Shown here in pieces: positions 1 through 8,743 of a stretch of 64,000 nt of DNA (within the stretch, counting starts at the first letter, position 1; every line of letters starts with the position of its first letter). This stretch comes from CAYRSS01 sp964426945. Lineage in GTDB: Bacteria; Planctomycetota; Phycisphaerae; UBA1845. The stretch spans positions 1 to 64,000 of the forward strand of contig CAYRSS010000003.1 of the NCBI GenBank assembly GCA_964426945.1. The letters run 5' to 3'. A program made the translations under genes and the position numbers. The notes below the pieces were generated by a model that saw nothing but the letters and a program-made list of their open reading frames with translations, was not told the origin of the DNA and did not search any database.

Positions 1-1181
1 TGGCCCGCGACATGCTCATCCCCCTCGCGCATCAGTGCACGGATGGCGGTGGGCGCGGTGTAGAACTGCGTGACCTTGTACTTGTCCACCACGTCCCAGA
101 AACGGCCGGGCGTCGGGTGAACCGGGATGCCCTCGAACATGATCGTGGTGGCGCCGTTGCAGAGCGGGCCGTAGACGATGTACGAGTGACCCGTTACCCA
201 GCCGATGTCGGCCGTGCACCAGACGATGTCCCCGTCGTGGTAGTCGAACACGTACTTGAATGTCGTGGCGGCGTAGACCATGTAGCCGCCGGTGGTGTGG
301 AGCACGCCCTTGGGCTTGCCGGTCGATCCGGAGGTGTACAGGATGAACAGCGGGTCTTCCGCGTCCATCCACTCCGGCTCGCTCTGGGGCGAGGCGGCCT
401 TCATCTGCTCATGCCAGCAGATGTCGCGGCCGGACTTCATGGTGATCTTCATGCGGCTGCCGCCAAGCCGCTGGTGCACGAGACACGCGCGGATCGCCAC
501 GCCCTTGCGGGCGGCGATGTCCATCGCGTCGTCCGCGTTCTTCTTGAGGTCGATCGCCTTGGCCCCGCGCATGACGCCGTCGGTGGTGATGAGTACTTCG
601 CACTTCGAGTCGACGATGCGATCGGCCAGCGATTCGGGGGAGAAGCCGCCGAAGACGATCGAGTGCACGGCGCCGATCCGCGCGCAGGCGAGCATCGCCA
701 CGGCGAGCTCGGGCACCATGGGCATGTAAATCGAGACACGGTCGCCCTTCTTCAACCCCAGGCCGCGCAGGACGTTGGCACAGCGGCACACCTGCGCATG
801 AAGCTGGCGGTAGGTCAGGCGTGAGTCTTCGCCGAGGTCGTTGCCCTCCCAGATGATGGCGGTCTGGTCGCCACGCTGGGCGAGGTGGCGGTCGATGGCG
901 TTGTAGCAGATGTTGGTCCGGCCGCCGATGAACCACTTGATCGAAATGTCGCCCGTGAAATCGTAGTCGCGAACACGGGTCCACTTCTGCTGCCAGTGGA
1001 AGCCCTCGGCTATCCCGCCCCAGAAGCCCTCGGGATCGTCGATGGATTGCTTGTACATCCGCCTGTATTCGTCGAGCGACTTGACGTACGCCTTGGACGC
1101 GAGTTCAGCGGGCGGGTTGAAGATCTGGTTGCCCGATTGACCCTGGCTGGCGGTCGGTGTGGCGGTCTGCTGGCTGGCCAT
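1..1181 (-). CDS. acs: Acetyl-CoA synthetase, C-terminal part missing at window edge
   Basis: AMP-forming acetate:CoA ligase, which activates acetate to acetyl-AMP and then acetyl-CoA. The frame stays open from the ATG at 1181 to the left edge, giving 393 residues of a protein that is normally about 650. The N-terminal Acs cap is present (FNPPAELASKAYVKSLDEY), followed by the PMVPELAVAMLACARIGA and HSIVFGGFSPESL segments typical of Acs. The adenylate-forming P-loop YTSGSTGKPKGV lies near residue 280, and the Acs-specific stretch DIGWVTGHSYIVYGPL follows. AGGAGG sits 10 nt before the ATG. Missing because of the edge: the CoA-binding region and the C-terminal acetylatable lysine motif. It is transcribed alone, leftward, from the promoter at 1250-1278. 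The family call is very secure. Confidence 0.96.
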   Translation of the reverse strand, partial: MASQQTATPTASQGQSGNQIFNPPAELASKAYVKSLDEYRRMYKQSIDDPEGFWGGIAEGFHWQQKWTRVRDYDFTGDISIKWFIGGRTNICYNAIDRHLAQRGDQTAIIWEGNDLGEDSRLTYRQLHAQVCRCANVLRGLGLKKGDRVSIYMPMVPELAVAMLACARIGAVHSIVFGGFSPESLADRIVDSKCEVLITTDGVMRGAKAIDLKKNADDAMDIAARKGVAIRACLVHQRLGGSRMKITMKSGRDICWHEQMKAASPQSEPEWMDAEDPLFILYTSGSTGKPKGVLHTTGGYMVYAATTFKYVFDYHDGDIVWCTADIGWVTGHSYIVYGPLCNGATTIMFEGIPVHPTPGRFWDVVDKYKVTQFYTAPTAIRALMREGDEHVAG

Positions 1182-1249
1182 GTGATCGAATCCTCCTCGA
1201 ATGCGGCGGACGTGACGCGGAGGGCGCCGCCCGGCCGACGTGTACAAAC

Positions 1250-1278
1250 AGTGTATCGCGATCCACGCAGGGCCGGAA
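1250..1278 (-). promoter_or_regulatory. Putative sigma-70 promoter of acs
   Basis: On the minus strand TTCCGG (1278-1273), a 17-nt spacer and TACACT (1255-1250). The predicted start near 1243 leaves a leader of about 60 nt containing the AGGAGG ribosome site. Found by eye, not experimentally supported. Confidence 0.5.
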
Positions 1279-1288
1279 ACCCGGCGGA

Positions 1289-2626
1289 CTAGCTCCCGCG
1301 CGGGGAAGAACCCATCAGGTCCACCAGCCGATCGAGCGTGCGCTGCGTCGCACCCTGGTGGGCGAGGACCACCTCGCGAGCCCCGGCGCCGAGGGCGGTC
1401 GCCTGCGCGGCGTCCGCCACCAGCGCCCCGACGCAGTCGGCGAGCGCCGCAGCGTCGCCGCACGAGCGGAGGACGCCCGCCGCCCCCAGCGCGTGGGCGG
1501 CGAGGGCAAAGTTCTCCAAGTGGGGTCCGGCCACGATCGGCCTGCCGAGGGCCGCGACCTCCATCGGGTCCGAGCCGCCCATCGGCACGAGCGACCGTCC
1601 GACAAACACCACCCGGGCGAGGGCGTAGAACTTGCGAAGCTCGCCCATCGTGTCGCCGAGGATAACCGTTCGCGGCGACGCGGAATCCCCCGGCGGGCTG
1701 CCGTCGGGATGCAGGCTCCGTCGTATGCAGCGGAACCCTGCCTGCTCGATCAACCGGGCGACCTCGTCAAACCGTTCGGGTTTTCGAGGCACCAGAACCA
1801 GCAGCGGCGCGGACCCCGTCAAGCCCGCTTGCACGACGCGTGCCTCGTGATCCGCGAGGATCCGTGCATAGGCCTCGAGCAGGATCTCCTCCTCGCCGGG
1901 GCCGGTGCTGCCGCAGACCCAGAGCGGCCGCGCAGGCGGGATCGACAGCGCCGCCGCGAGTTCTTCCATGCCCGGCACGCGATCGGCCACGAGCGCCGTA
2001 TCCCACTTGAGTGAGGAGGTGATCGTCACCCGGTCGGCGGGTGTACCGAGGGCCCGGAAGCGCGCGGCAATCTCCTCATCCTGTGCGCCAACCCACGCAA
2101 GGTTGGCAAACATGGGGCGGGCGAGCGGCCCCACGCGGGCGAGTCGCCGCGCGCTGCGGGCCGTGAGGCGGCCGTTGACCACGACCACCGGCACGCCGCG
2201 GTGCGTGGCCATGCGAACAAGGTTGTACCAGACTTCCAGTTCCACCAGCACGATGCACGCCGGCCGGATGCGCCGCAGAACGCGGGCGATGACGAGGCTG
2301 AAGTCGAGCGGGAAGCGGAACACGCGCTCCGCCCCATAGAGTTGGGTGGCCCGGGCGATGCCCGTGTCGGTCGTGGAGGAGAACACGATCTCGGCGTTTG
2401 GGATTCGCTCCTGAAGCCCGCGGACCAGTGCCGGGGTGGCGTTGGTTTCACCCAGGGAGACCGCGTGGATCCAGATGCGCGGGCGCCCCGCCGGCGTGAA
2501 GGGCACGCCGCCGAACCGCTGCCCCCACCCGCTGCGGTTTTTGCCAACCACGAGCGCCTGGAACACCGCCACCGGAAGGTAGAGGAGCCCGACAACCAGG
2601 TAGACGAGGTCTGCCAGCCACCGCAT
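1289..2626 (-). CDS. waaA: 3-deoxy-D-manno-octulosonic acid (KDO) transferase
   Basis: GT30 glycosyltransferase that adds KDO from CMP-KDO to lipid A precursor at the inner face of the cytoplasmic membrane. At 445 residues it is a usual length for the family. An N-terminal hydrophobic anchor (residues 5-27) is followed by HAVSLGETNA, in which Glu60 matches the conserved catalytic glutamate of GT30. SSTTDTG and VELEVWYN complete the N-terminal Rossmann half. The C-terminal half carries the nucleotide-binding signatures VCGSTGPGEEE (about 245) and VFVGRSLVPMGGSDPMEVAALG (about 350). It implies an LPS-type outer membrane. The gene is divergent from truD; the ATG at 2626 has no Shine-Dalgarno and lies 8 nt behind a -10 box, so the mRNA is probably leaderless. 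Confidence 0.95.
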   Translation of the reverse strand: MRWLADLVYLVVGLLYLPVAVFQALVVGKNRSGWGQRFGGVPFTPAGRPRIWIHAVSLGETNATPALVRGLQERIPNAEIVFSSTTDTGIARATQLYGAERVFRFPLDFSLVIARVLRRIRPACIVLVELEVWYNLVRMATHRGVPVVVVNGRLTARSARRLARVGPLARPMFANLAWVGAQDEEIAARFRALGTPADRVTITSSLKWDTALVADRVPGMEELAAALSIPPARPLWVCGSTGPGEEEILLEAYARILADHEARVVQAGLTGSAPLLVLVPRKPERFDEVARLIEQAGFRCIRRSLHPDGSPPGDSASPRTVILGDTMGELRKFYALARVVFVGRSLVPMGGSDPMEVAALGRPIVAGPHLENFALAAHALGAAGVLRSCGDAAALADCVGALVADAAQATALGAGAREVVLAHQGATQRTLDRLVDLMGSSPRGS

Positions 2627-2634
2627 ACGACGCG

Positions 2635-2663
2635 ATCGTAGCCCGGGCGATGGCGGGCAGCAA
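2635..2663 (-). promoter_or_regulatory. Putative promoter of waaA, leaderless geometry
   Basis: Minus strand TTGCTG (2663-2658), 17-nt spacer, TACGAT (2640-2635) in the context GGGCTACGAT. Only 8 nt separate the -10 box from the ATG at 2626, so transcription should begin at or within two bases of the start codon. Confidence 0.55.
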
Positions 2664-2688
2664 CGAACCCCGAGGCGCGGGTGCCGCG

Positions 2689-2718
2689 TTCGCCGAACGA
2701 GGCGAGCCGGGCTACAAT
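2689..2718 (+). promoter_or_regulatory. Putative promoter of truD, leaderless geometry
   Basis: The -10 box TACAAT (2713-2718) in the context GGGCTACAATAG ends 6 nt before the ATG at 2725. The -35 is weak: TTCGCC (2689-2694) with an 18-nt spacer. It mirrors the divergent waaA promoter, whose -10 context is nearly identical. Confidence 0.45.
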
Positions 2719-2724
2719 AGACCC

Positions 2725-3969
2725 ATGAGTTCCTCAGCCGCCACGCCCGCCGCCGCGCGACAACTTCCCTACCTGACCGGCGACCTGCCGGGCATCGGCG
2801 GCGAGATCAAGCGATACAACGAGGACTTCGTGGTGGAGGAGATCCCCCGCTACCCCGCGAGCGGCGACGGGACACACACCTACTTCGTGATCGAGAAGAG
2901 CGGCACGACGACGCTGGCGGCGATCCAGCTCATCGCCCGGGGGCTGGGCCGGGCTCCGCACGAGATCGGCTACGCCGGTATGAAGGACGCGCACGGCGTG
3001 ACAAGGCAGACGCTGAGCCTTGAGCACATCCCGCCGGAGCGCGTCTCGGCGCTGGAACTGCGAAACATCCGCGTGCTGTCGGTCACACGGCACACCAACA
3101 AGATCAAGCTGGGTCACCTCGCGGGCAACCGCTTCGAAATCCGCGTGCGCGGCGCGCGGGACGGCGCCGAGGCAGACGCCCGGGCGATCCTCGATCGGCT
3201 GACAACGCGCGGCGCTCCGAACTACTTCGGCCCGCAGCGCTTCGGCGCGCGGGGCGACAACGCCCTCGTCGGCCGAGCCGTGCTGCGCGAGGACTACGCC
3301 GAGGCGGTCGCCGTCATCCTCGGCCGGCCGATGGCCCACGAACGCAACGACATCCGCGAGGCGAGGCGGCTGTTCGACGAAGGCCGGTACCGCGAAGCGG
3401 CCGAGGCCTGGCCGCGAGCGATTCCCGATCAGGCGAAGCTCGCACGGGTCTACGCCGGCTGCGGCGGCGACGCGCGCAAATCGTGGCGGGCGGTCAGCCA
3501 CACGCTGCGCAAGCTGTATCTCTCCGCCCTTCAGAGCGACCTGTTCAACCAGGTGCTGGCCAGGCGGATCGAATCGCTCGACGTCGTGGAACTGGGCGAC
3601 TTCGCCTACAAGCATGACAACGGAGCGTGCTTCCGCGTCACCGATCCGGAAGCCGAGTTGCCTCGTTGCGCACGGATCGAGATTTCGCCGACGGGGCCGA
3701 TCTTCGGCCGGCGGATGAGCCGGGCGGAGGGCCGACCCGGCGAGATCGAAGCCGAAGTGCTGCGCGAGAGCGGCCTGCCCGAGGACTGCTTCGAGTCGCG
3801 CGAGGCGGGTAAGCTGGACGGCGGGCGCCGGCCGCTCCGCGTGCCGCTCGGCGAGCCCTCACTGTCCACCGGCGAGGACGAGCACGGTGCTTACCTGCTG
3901 CTGCGGTTCGCCCTGCCCTCCGGCGCGTACGCGACGAGCGTGATGCGCGAGCTCTGCCGGGATCATTGA
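2725..3969 (+). CDS. truD: tRNA pseudouridine(13) synthase TruD
   Basis: Isomerises uridine 13 of tRNA(Glu) to pseudouridine. The 414-residue protein opens with the TruD signature RYNEDFVVEEIP (30-41). The catalytic motif GYAGMKDAHGVTRQ holds the conserved Asp88. HTNKIKLGHLAGNRFEIRVRG and PNYFGPQRFGARGDN, the TruD-specific motifs, follow. The frame is open 25 codons upstream, but that extension is low in quality and the ATG at 2725 sits exactly where the homologous N terminus begins. Here too the start codon lies 6 nt behind a -10 box and lacks a ribosome site. The C-terminal half contains the TruD insertion domain (about 180-330). It is convergent with rtcB, 32 nt away. Confidence 0.95.
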   Translation: MSSSAATPAAARQLPYLTGDLPGIGGEIKRYNEDFVVEEIPRYPASGDGTHTYFVIEKSGTTTLAAIQLIARGLGRAPHEIGYAGMKDAHGVTRQTLSLEHIPPERVSALELRNIRVLSVTRHTNKIKLGHLAGNRFEIRVRGARDGAEADARAILDRLTTRGAPNYFGPQRFGARGDNALVGRAVLREDYAEAVAVILGRPMAHERNDIREARRLFDEGRYREAAEAWPRAIPDQAKLARVYAGCGGDARKSWRAVSHTLRKLYLSALQSDLFNQVLARRIESLDVVELGDFAYKHDNGACFRVTDPEAELPRCARIEISPTGPIFGRRMSRAEGRPGEIEAEVLRESGLPEDCFESREAGKLDGGRRPLRVPLGEPSLSTGEDEHGAYLLLRFALPSGAYATSVMRELCRDH

Positions 3970-4001
3970 TCGACCGTCCTCCCCGCGGCGCCACGAAACG
4001 C

Positions 4002-5462
4002 CTAGCCCTTGATCACGCCGATGGGCCGCAGCCGCGCGACCCGGCGGCTGATCCCTGCCTCATGCAGCACACTGACTACCTGCGTCACCTCCTTGTACGC
4101 GTCGGGTTGCTCCTCCTCGAGCCCGGTCCTCCCGCGGCTGCGGGCGAAGACGCCGCGGTTGAGAAGTTCAGTGCGGATCGATCGACCCTTGCTGGCGCGG
4201 ATCGCCGCCGAACGCGACATGCACCGCCCCGCCCCGTGGCAGCAGCTTCCGAAGGTCTCGGTCATCGAACCGGGCAGACCCACAAGAACGTAGCTGGCGC
4301 GGCCCATGTCACCCGGCACGAGCACCGGCTGGCCGATGGACTGGTATCGCGCGGGCAGCTCGGCGTGACCGGGGGGGAAGGCCCTCGTCGCGCCCTTGCG
4401 GTGCACGCAGAGCGGCACGGTACGCCCCTCAACCTCGTAGGGCTCCATTTTCGCGATGTTGTGGGCCACGTCGTAGACCAGGTGCATCCCCAGCCGCTCT
4501 GGGGCGGATTCGAACACGGCGGCGAACGCCCGTCGGGTCAGGTCGGTCATGACCTGACGATTGCACCAGGCGAAGTTCGCCGCGGCGCGCATGGCGCCGA
4601 GATAGTGCTCACCCTCGGGCGAGCGGATCGGGGCGCAGGCGAGTTGGCGATCGGGCAGTTCGATCCCGTACTTGCGGGGCACGTCGCGCAGGGCCATGAG
4701 CGTGTCCTCGCACACCTGGTAGCCCAGCCCGCGTGAGCCCGAGTGGATCATGACGGTCACGCACCCGAGCTCCAGCCCGAGGACTTTGGCGGCCTGCGCA
4801 TCGTCGACGTGATCCACAACCTGCACCTCAAGGAAGTGGTTGCCGCTGCCGAGCGTGCCGCACTGGTTGGCACCGCGCTCGAGGGCCGTGTCAGATACGA
4901 AGTCGGGACGGGCATCGGCAAGCCGTCCCCCGGCTTCGGTGTTCTCCACGTCGCTGCTCCAGCCCAGCCCGCGATCGACCGCATACGCGCTGCCGCGGGT
5001 CATCAGCTCTATCAAGTCACGTTTCGACAGCCGCAGCGAGCCCCCCTGCCCCACGCCGCAGGGTACCGTGCGAAAGAGCGTGTCCACAAGCCGCTCGATC
5101 CGCGGGGACACGTCGGCGTAGGTGAGATTGGAGCGGATAAGCCGCACGCCGCAGTTGATGTCGTAGCCCACGCCGCCTGGGCTGATCACACCGCCCTGCT
5201 CCGGGTCGGTCGCGGCCACGCCGCCGATGCAGAACCCGTAGCCCCAGTGGATGTCGGGCATCGCCAGCGAGTAACGCACGATGCCCGGCAGGCAGGCGAC
5301 GTTGGCCACCTGCTCGGGCGCCTGGTCCTCGCGGATGGCGTTCATGAGCACGTTGTCGGCGAAAATCAGGCCGTCGACGCGCATGTCGGGGCGGTAGCTG
5401 CGCGGAATGCGCCAGCGGCAATCGTCGATTCGCTGGAGAGGCCCCGTGTATCCCTTGCCCAT
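4002..5462 (-). CDS. rtcB: RtcB-type 3'-phosphate RNA ligase
   Basis: GTP- and Mn-dependent ligase that joins RNA 2',3'-cyclic phosphate or 3'-phosphate ends to 5'-OH ends, in tRNA splicing or RNA repair. Of its 486 residues, MPDIHWGYGFCIGGV (68-82) and GVGYDINCGVRL (97-108) carry the family metal site, with Asp101 and Cys104. GSGNHFLEVQ and HSGSRGLGYQ supply further histidine ligands, and YDVAHNIAK precedes the guanylylation region near the C terminus. It begins 3 nt after the archease stop codon, so the two are cotranscribed and probably translationally coupled. Archease is the known activator of RtcB in several lineages. No RtcA or RtcR regulator is present. Confidence 0.95.
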   Translation of the reverse strand: MGKGYTGPLQRIDDCRWRIPRSYRPDMRVDGLIFADNVLMNAIREDQAPEQVANVACLPGIVRYSLAMPDIHWGYGFCIGGVAATDPEQGGVISPGGVGYDINCGVRLIRSNLTYADVSPRIERLVDTLFRTVPCGVGQGGSLRLSKRDLIELMTRGSAYAVDRGLGWSSDVENTEAGGRLADARPDFVSDTALERGANQCGTLGSGNHFLEVQVVDHVDDAQAAKVLGLELGCVTVMIHSGSRGLGYQVCEDTLMALRDVPRKYGIELPDRQLACAPIRSPEGEHYLGAMRAAANFAWCNRQVMTDLTRRAFAAVFESAPERLGMHLVYDVAHNIAKMEPYEVEGRTVPLCVHRKGATRAFPPGHAELPARYQSIGQPVLVPGDMGRASYVLVGLPGSMTETFGSCCHGAGRCMSRSAAIRASKGRSIRTELLNRGVFARSRGRTGLEEEQPDAYKEVTQVVSVLHEAGISRRVARLRPIGVIKG

Positions 5463-5465
5463 GGC

Positions 5466-5897
5466 TCAGATATCCACAATGAACTCGGCCTCGAAGCCGC
5501 CGCTCACCGGCCGCAGGAGGAGGCCGTGATACGTAACCGCCTTCACCTCGCGCAGCAGCGCGCTGGCGGCCCCATCAACCGGCACCGCCCGGCCGGTAAC
5601 GCTCAGGCGATGCTCGTCGAACGCCTCAACCACCAGCTCCCGGACCATGGCCTGCCGGCTCTCGAAGAGCACGATCAGCGACTGGAGCAGATCGCGCACC
5701 GCCAGCGAGGGCTCGACCGCGCGGCGCTCGAACGCCCAAGCCTCACCCGCTGCGCCGCCGGTCGGGCGCAGTTCGCCGATCGCGGCGTAGAGGCCGTCGA
5801 CCGCCGCCGGCACAAGATCGGCCGGCGTCGGCGCCGTGACGCGGATGCCCAGATCGGCGGTGTGATCAAACAGCTCGAAGTGCGATGCCCGCGCCAT
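5466..5897 (-). CDS. Archease, RtcB cofactor
   Basis: 143-residue archease-family protein (PF01951). In archaea and humans archease promotes guanylylation and multiple turnover of RtcB. The signature FELFDHTADLGIRV stands right at the N terminus, and LYAAIGELRP, VRDLLQSLIVLFES and VKAVTYHGLLL follow the family pattern, ending in EAEFIVDI. The open frame extends to a GTG at 5954, but that codon overlaps the -10 box of the promoter at 5953-5981, so the ATG at 5897 is preferred. rtcB follows after 3 nt. Pairing in one operon supports both assignments. Confidence 0.92.
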   Translation of the reverse strand: MARASHFELFDHTADLGIRVTAPTPADLVPAAVDGLYAAIGELRPTGGAAGEAWAFERRAVEPSLAVRDLLQSLIVLFESRQAMVRELVVEAFDEHRLSVTGRAVPVDGAASALLREVKAVTYHGLLLRPVSGGFEAEFIVDI

Positions 5898-5952
5898 GGC
5901 AGGTCCCCGCGTCGGCCGCGTGGCTGCGGAAGAGCCGCTCCGCGCCGCATGC

Positions 5953-5981
5953 ACTATACGTACGCGGTCTCAGCGCCGCAA
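5953..5981 (-). promoter_or_regulatory. Putative promoter of the archease-rtcB operon
   Basis: Minus strand TTGCGG (5981-5976), 17-nt spacer, TATAGT (5958-5953). The predicted start near 5946 gives a leader of about 50 nt before the archease ATG. Confidence 0.55.
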
Positions 5982-6022
5982 CGCGGCGGGCGGCAGACGC
6001 AGGCGGCGCTCGCCGGGCCGCC

Positions 6023-6601
6023 TCAAGCCGATGGGAGGTTGGGACAGCGGCGGAGGGCGGTACGAACCATCATGGCGAGCCGCTCGCAGAGGAAGTCGCG
6101 GAAACCGTCAGCGGTCAGCGTGCGGAGCCGGATGGACGGCCCGCTGCGGATCTGGCCGGTGACGTCCGCCTCGTAGTGCACTTCCTGAAAGGCGATGAAC
6201 TCCGGCGTGACGGTACCGATCAGCTCCTGCCGCGCCTCGCCGAAGACCAGGTCGATCCGCAACTCGCGCTGACCGGCGAGGAAGTCCATGGCGTCGAGCT
6301 TCATCGAGAAGCCGGCCGGGGCGTACTTGACTGCGACGGCGTTGAAGGTGGGGATCAGTTCCGCCATCATCTGGGTGCGGAGCTTCTCGATCGGATCGGG
6401 TTTGGGATCCGGATCGCGTGCGGCACGGGCGCGGCGTTCCTGGTAGATGGCGATGAGCGTGTCGAGATCAGCCGCCTGCGGCCGCCCCTTGGGCAACTCG
6501 AGTGGCGCGCTGGCGCCGCGCGGCCGAGTGGAATGCGGAGCGTCCTGGATGTTCACCGGCGTGTCCCTGCCCTGTTCGCGTTCCATGCCATCCTCGATCA
6601 C
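6023..6601 (-). CDS. Hypothetical protein
   Basis: 192 residues, no recognised family. The first 45 residues are polar and look disordered (SSTRPRGASAPLELPKGRPQ-like composition). They are followed by a helical stretch (LDTLIAIYQERRARAARDPD) and a compact region with alternating hydrophobics ending in FRDFLCERLAMMVRTAL. There is no signal peptide or membrane segment. The gene lies 125 nt upstream of archease on the same strand, but the archease promoter lies between them. The start could also be the Met at residue 6. Coding is supported by frame length, position and absence of a better overlapping frame; function is unknown. Confidence 0.6.
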   Translation of the reverse strand: MIEDGMEREQGRDTPVNIQDAPHSTRPRGASAPLELPKGRPQAADLDTLIAIYQERRARAARDPDPKPDPIEKLRTQMMAELIPTFNAVAVKYAPAGFSMKLDAMDFLAGQRELRIDLVFGEARQELIGTVTPEFIAFQEVHYEADVTGQIRSGPSIRLRTLTADGFRDFLCERLAMMVRTALRRCPNLPSA

Positions 6602-6831
6602 GAACGGCGGAGGCAGCTCCGACCATCCCTAACGTGCGATACGCGGCCGCGAAGTCAAACGGACTGCGGCATTCTTACACACTCTCATCGGGAAACGGCG
6701 ATGCCTGTCCGATGTGATGGTCCGAGAAACGCCCCAAGGTCCCAGTACAGGGGCGACCGCGCGGCTTGGCGGCCGCCCCTCCGGTCGGCGAGCGGCGGGT
6801 GGCGCAGCGATTGCGCGAGCGGACGGCCGCG

Positions 6832-6860
6832 TTGACATCCGGAGGGCGGGTTTCTACCAT
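6832..6860 (+). promoter_or_regulatory. Strong putative promoter of the FHA-GAF histidine kinase
   Basis: TTGACA (6832-6837), a perfect -35, then a 17-nt spacer and TACCAT (6855-6860). Transcription would start near 6867, leaving a leader of about 104 nt. It lies in a 369-nt intergenic region (6602-6970) in which I see no gene. Confidence 0.6.
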
Positions 6861-6970
6861 AGAGCGGCAAGCCGGACAGGTCCGGAAAGCGCTGCCGCGC
6901 GACGTTCCCAGAAGGCCCAAGGCATCTCCCCCTCGGCGCGCGGCCCAGTTGACTCGGCAAGGGAATTCGA

Positions 6971-8662
6971 GTGCCTACGCTGCACGTGCTGCAGGGTCCG
7001 GACAAGGGCCGCACCTATCAGACGGGTGACGAACCCGCGCTGATCGGGCGCTGGTCTGACCAGATTCAGCTTACCGACAACAGCGCCTCCCGCCGCCACG
7101 CGGAGATCCGCCCCGTCGGCGGTTCCTGGGTGCTTGTCGACCTTGGCAGCTCCAACGCCACCTATCTCAACGGCCAGCGCGTCGTCTCCGCCGTCAAACT
7201 CAAGGACGGCGATCAGATCAAGGTCGGCAGCAGCCTTCTCGTGTTCAGCGCCAACGAGCGGATCGGCAGCCTGACGGGCCAGGCCCTCGTGGCGGACCTT
7301 GTCGATCTGGCCGGGGCCGGCAGCGGCGAGTCGTCGATACTCTCCTCGATCTCCGCTTCCGAGGACAGCGTCATCCTCCAGCCGCCGGAAACGGCCGACG
7401 CGGTCGCCGCGTGGAACGCCGTCTACAAGATTGCCGAGATGATCGGCACCATCGACTCAGTAGGTGCGTTTCTCGGCCGGATGTCGGACATTGTTTTTGA
7501 GCACCTCATCGTCGATCGCCTGGTCATCATGACCTACCCCGACGAGGGTCAGGAGCTGGTGCCCCAGGTCGTGCGATTCCGCTATGAACAGCGCGACCGC
7601 AAGCCCAAGATCGTCACTTCGCGCAAGATCGTCGCCCACGTCGTGGAGACCAGGAGCGGGCTGCTCTGCGCCAACGCGATGACCGACGATCGCTTCACGG
7701 GGGAGAGCAGCCAGGACAGCATCCACCGCCTGGGGCTGCGGAGCGTGATCTGCGTGCCCATCATCGCGCACGAGACCGTGCAGGGGGTCATCCACCTCGA
7801 CTGCTCGATGTCGCACCACACGTACACGCACGAGCAGCTCCGGCTGGCCATTGCCATCGGCCGGCTGGCGGGCATGGCCATCGAGAACGCCCGCCTGATC
7901 GAGCAGCGCATGCGGACCGAGCGCCTCGCGGCCGCGGGCGAGACCGTCGCGTACCTCTCACATCACATCCGCAACCTGGTGCAGGGGCTGCACGGGGCGG
8001 CCTCGACGATGGAGACCGGCATCGCCCGCCGAAGCGTCGATACGATCGCTTCCGGCTGGAGCATGATGAAGCGCAACCTCGAGCGCACCGGCAACCTCGT
8101 CATGAACATGCTGACCTTCAGCAAGGACCGCAAGCCCAGCATGCAGCCCGGCAGCATCGCCCGGACCATCGAGGACGTGCTGGCCCTGGCCCAGCCGCTG
8201 GCCGACGAGCGGGGCATCATGCTGCTGCCCGATGTCGAGGAGACTCCGGTGTTCGCCTTCGACCCCGACGGCATCCACCAGGTGCTTCATAACATCGTCC
8301 TCAACGCCATCCAGGCGGTCGAACCCGACTCGGGCCGGATCAACATCATCGCCGCCCCGGACCCCGCGGGCGGCTTCGTGACCGTCGCCGTAAGCGACAA
8401 TGGGCCGGGAATGCCCTCAGAGACCGCCGCCAAGGTATTTGACGCGTTCTACTCCTCCAAAGGCCACGCCGGCACGGGCCTGGGACTGGCGGCCTCCAAG
8501 AAGATCGTGCTCGAGCACGGCGGGCAGATCACGGTAGAGAGCACACCTGGCGCGGGCACGACGTTCCGCATTCGCCTCCCGTTGCAGTCCGCCCCCGCGG
8601 AGAGCCCCGACCGGACTCAGCTCATCACCGATTCACGTCCCCGCCGCCCCGGCCGGTCCTGA
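6971..8662 (+). CDS. FHA-GAF sensor histidine kinase, orphan
   Basis: 563 residues, cytosolic: no membrane segment or signal peptide. An FHA phosphothreonine-binding domain (about 1-95) shows RHAEI and DLGSSNATYLNG. A GAF domain (about 150-315) follows, with VICVPI and a conserved IGRLAGMAIENARL exit helix. The dimerisation helix carries LSHHIRNLVQ, with the likely phospho-acceptor His near 330. The ATPase domain (about 425-560) has all boxes: N box QVLHNIVLNAIQA, G1 DNGPGM, and GTGLGLAASKKIV. The GTG start has AAGGGA 7 nt upstream. No response regulator is nearby, so the partner is elsewhere. The FHA domain suggests that input comes from a Ser/Thr kinase. Same layout is known from NtrB-like planctomycete and myxobacterial kinases; the ligand is unknown. 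Confidence 0.9.
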   Translation: MPTLHVLQGPDKGRTYQTGDEPALIGRWSDQIQLTDNSASRRHAEIRPVGGSWVLVDLGSSNATYLNGQRVVSAVKLKDGDQIKVGSSLLVFSANERIGSLTGQALVADLVDLAGAGSGESSILSSISASEDSVILQPPETADAVAAWNAVYKIAEMIGTIDSVGAFLGRMSDIVFEHLIVDRLVIMTYPDEGQELVPQVVRFRYEQRDRKPKIVTSRKIVAHVVETRSGLLCANAMTDDRFTGESSQDSIHRLGLRSVICVPIIAHETVQGVIHLDCSMSHHTYTHEQLRLAIAIGRLAGMAIENARLIEQRMRTERLAAAGETVAYLSHHIRNLVQGLHGAASTMETGIARRSVDTIASGWSMMKRNLERTGNLVMNMLTFSKDRKPSMQPGSIARTIEDVLALAQPLADERGIMLLPDVEETPVFAFDPDGIHQVLHNIVLNAIQAVEPDSGRINIIAAPDPAGGFVTVAVSDNGPGMPSETAAKVFDAFYSSKGHAGTGLGLAASKKIVLEHGGQITVESTPGAGTTFRIRLPLQSAPAESPDRTQLITDSRPRRPGRS

Positions 8663-8743
8663 TCGCGGCTGTCACCTACGTTGGCCGAATGCTGCACCGC
8701 CCGGCGCAAGCGCACGCTCGCCCTGCGACTGCAGACGCGCATG

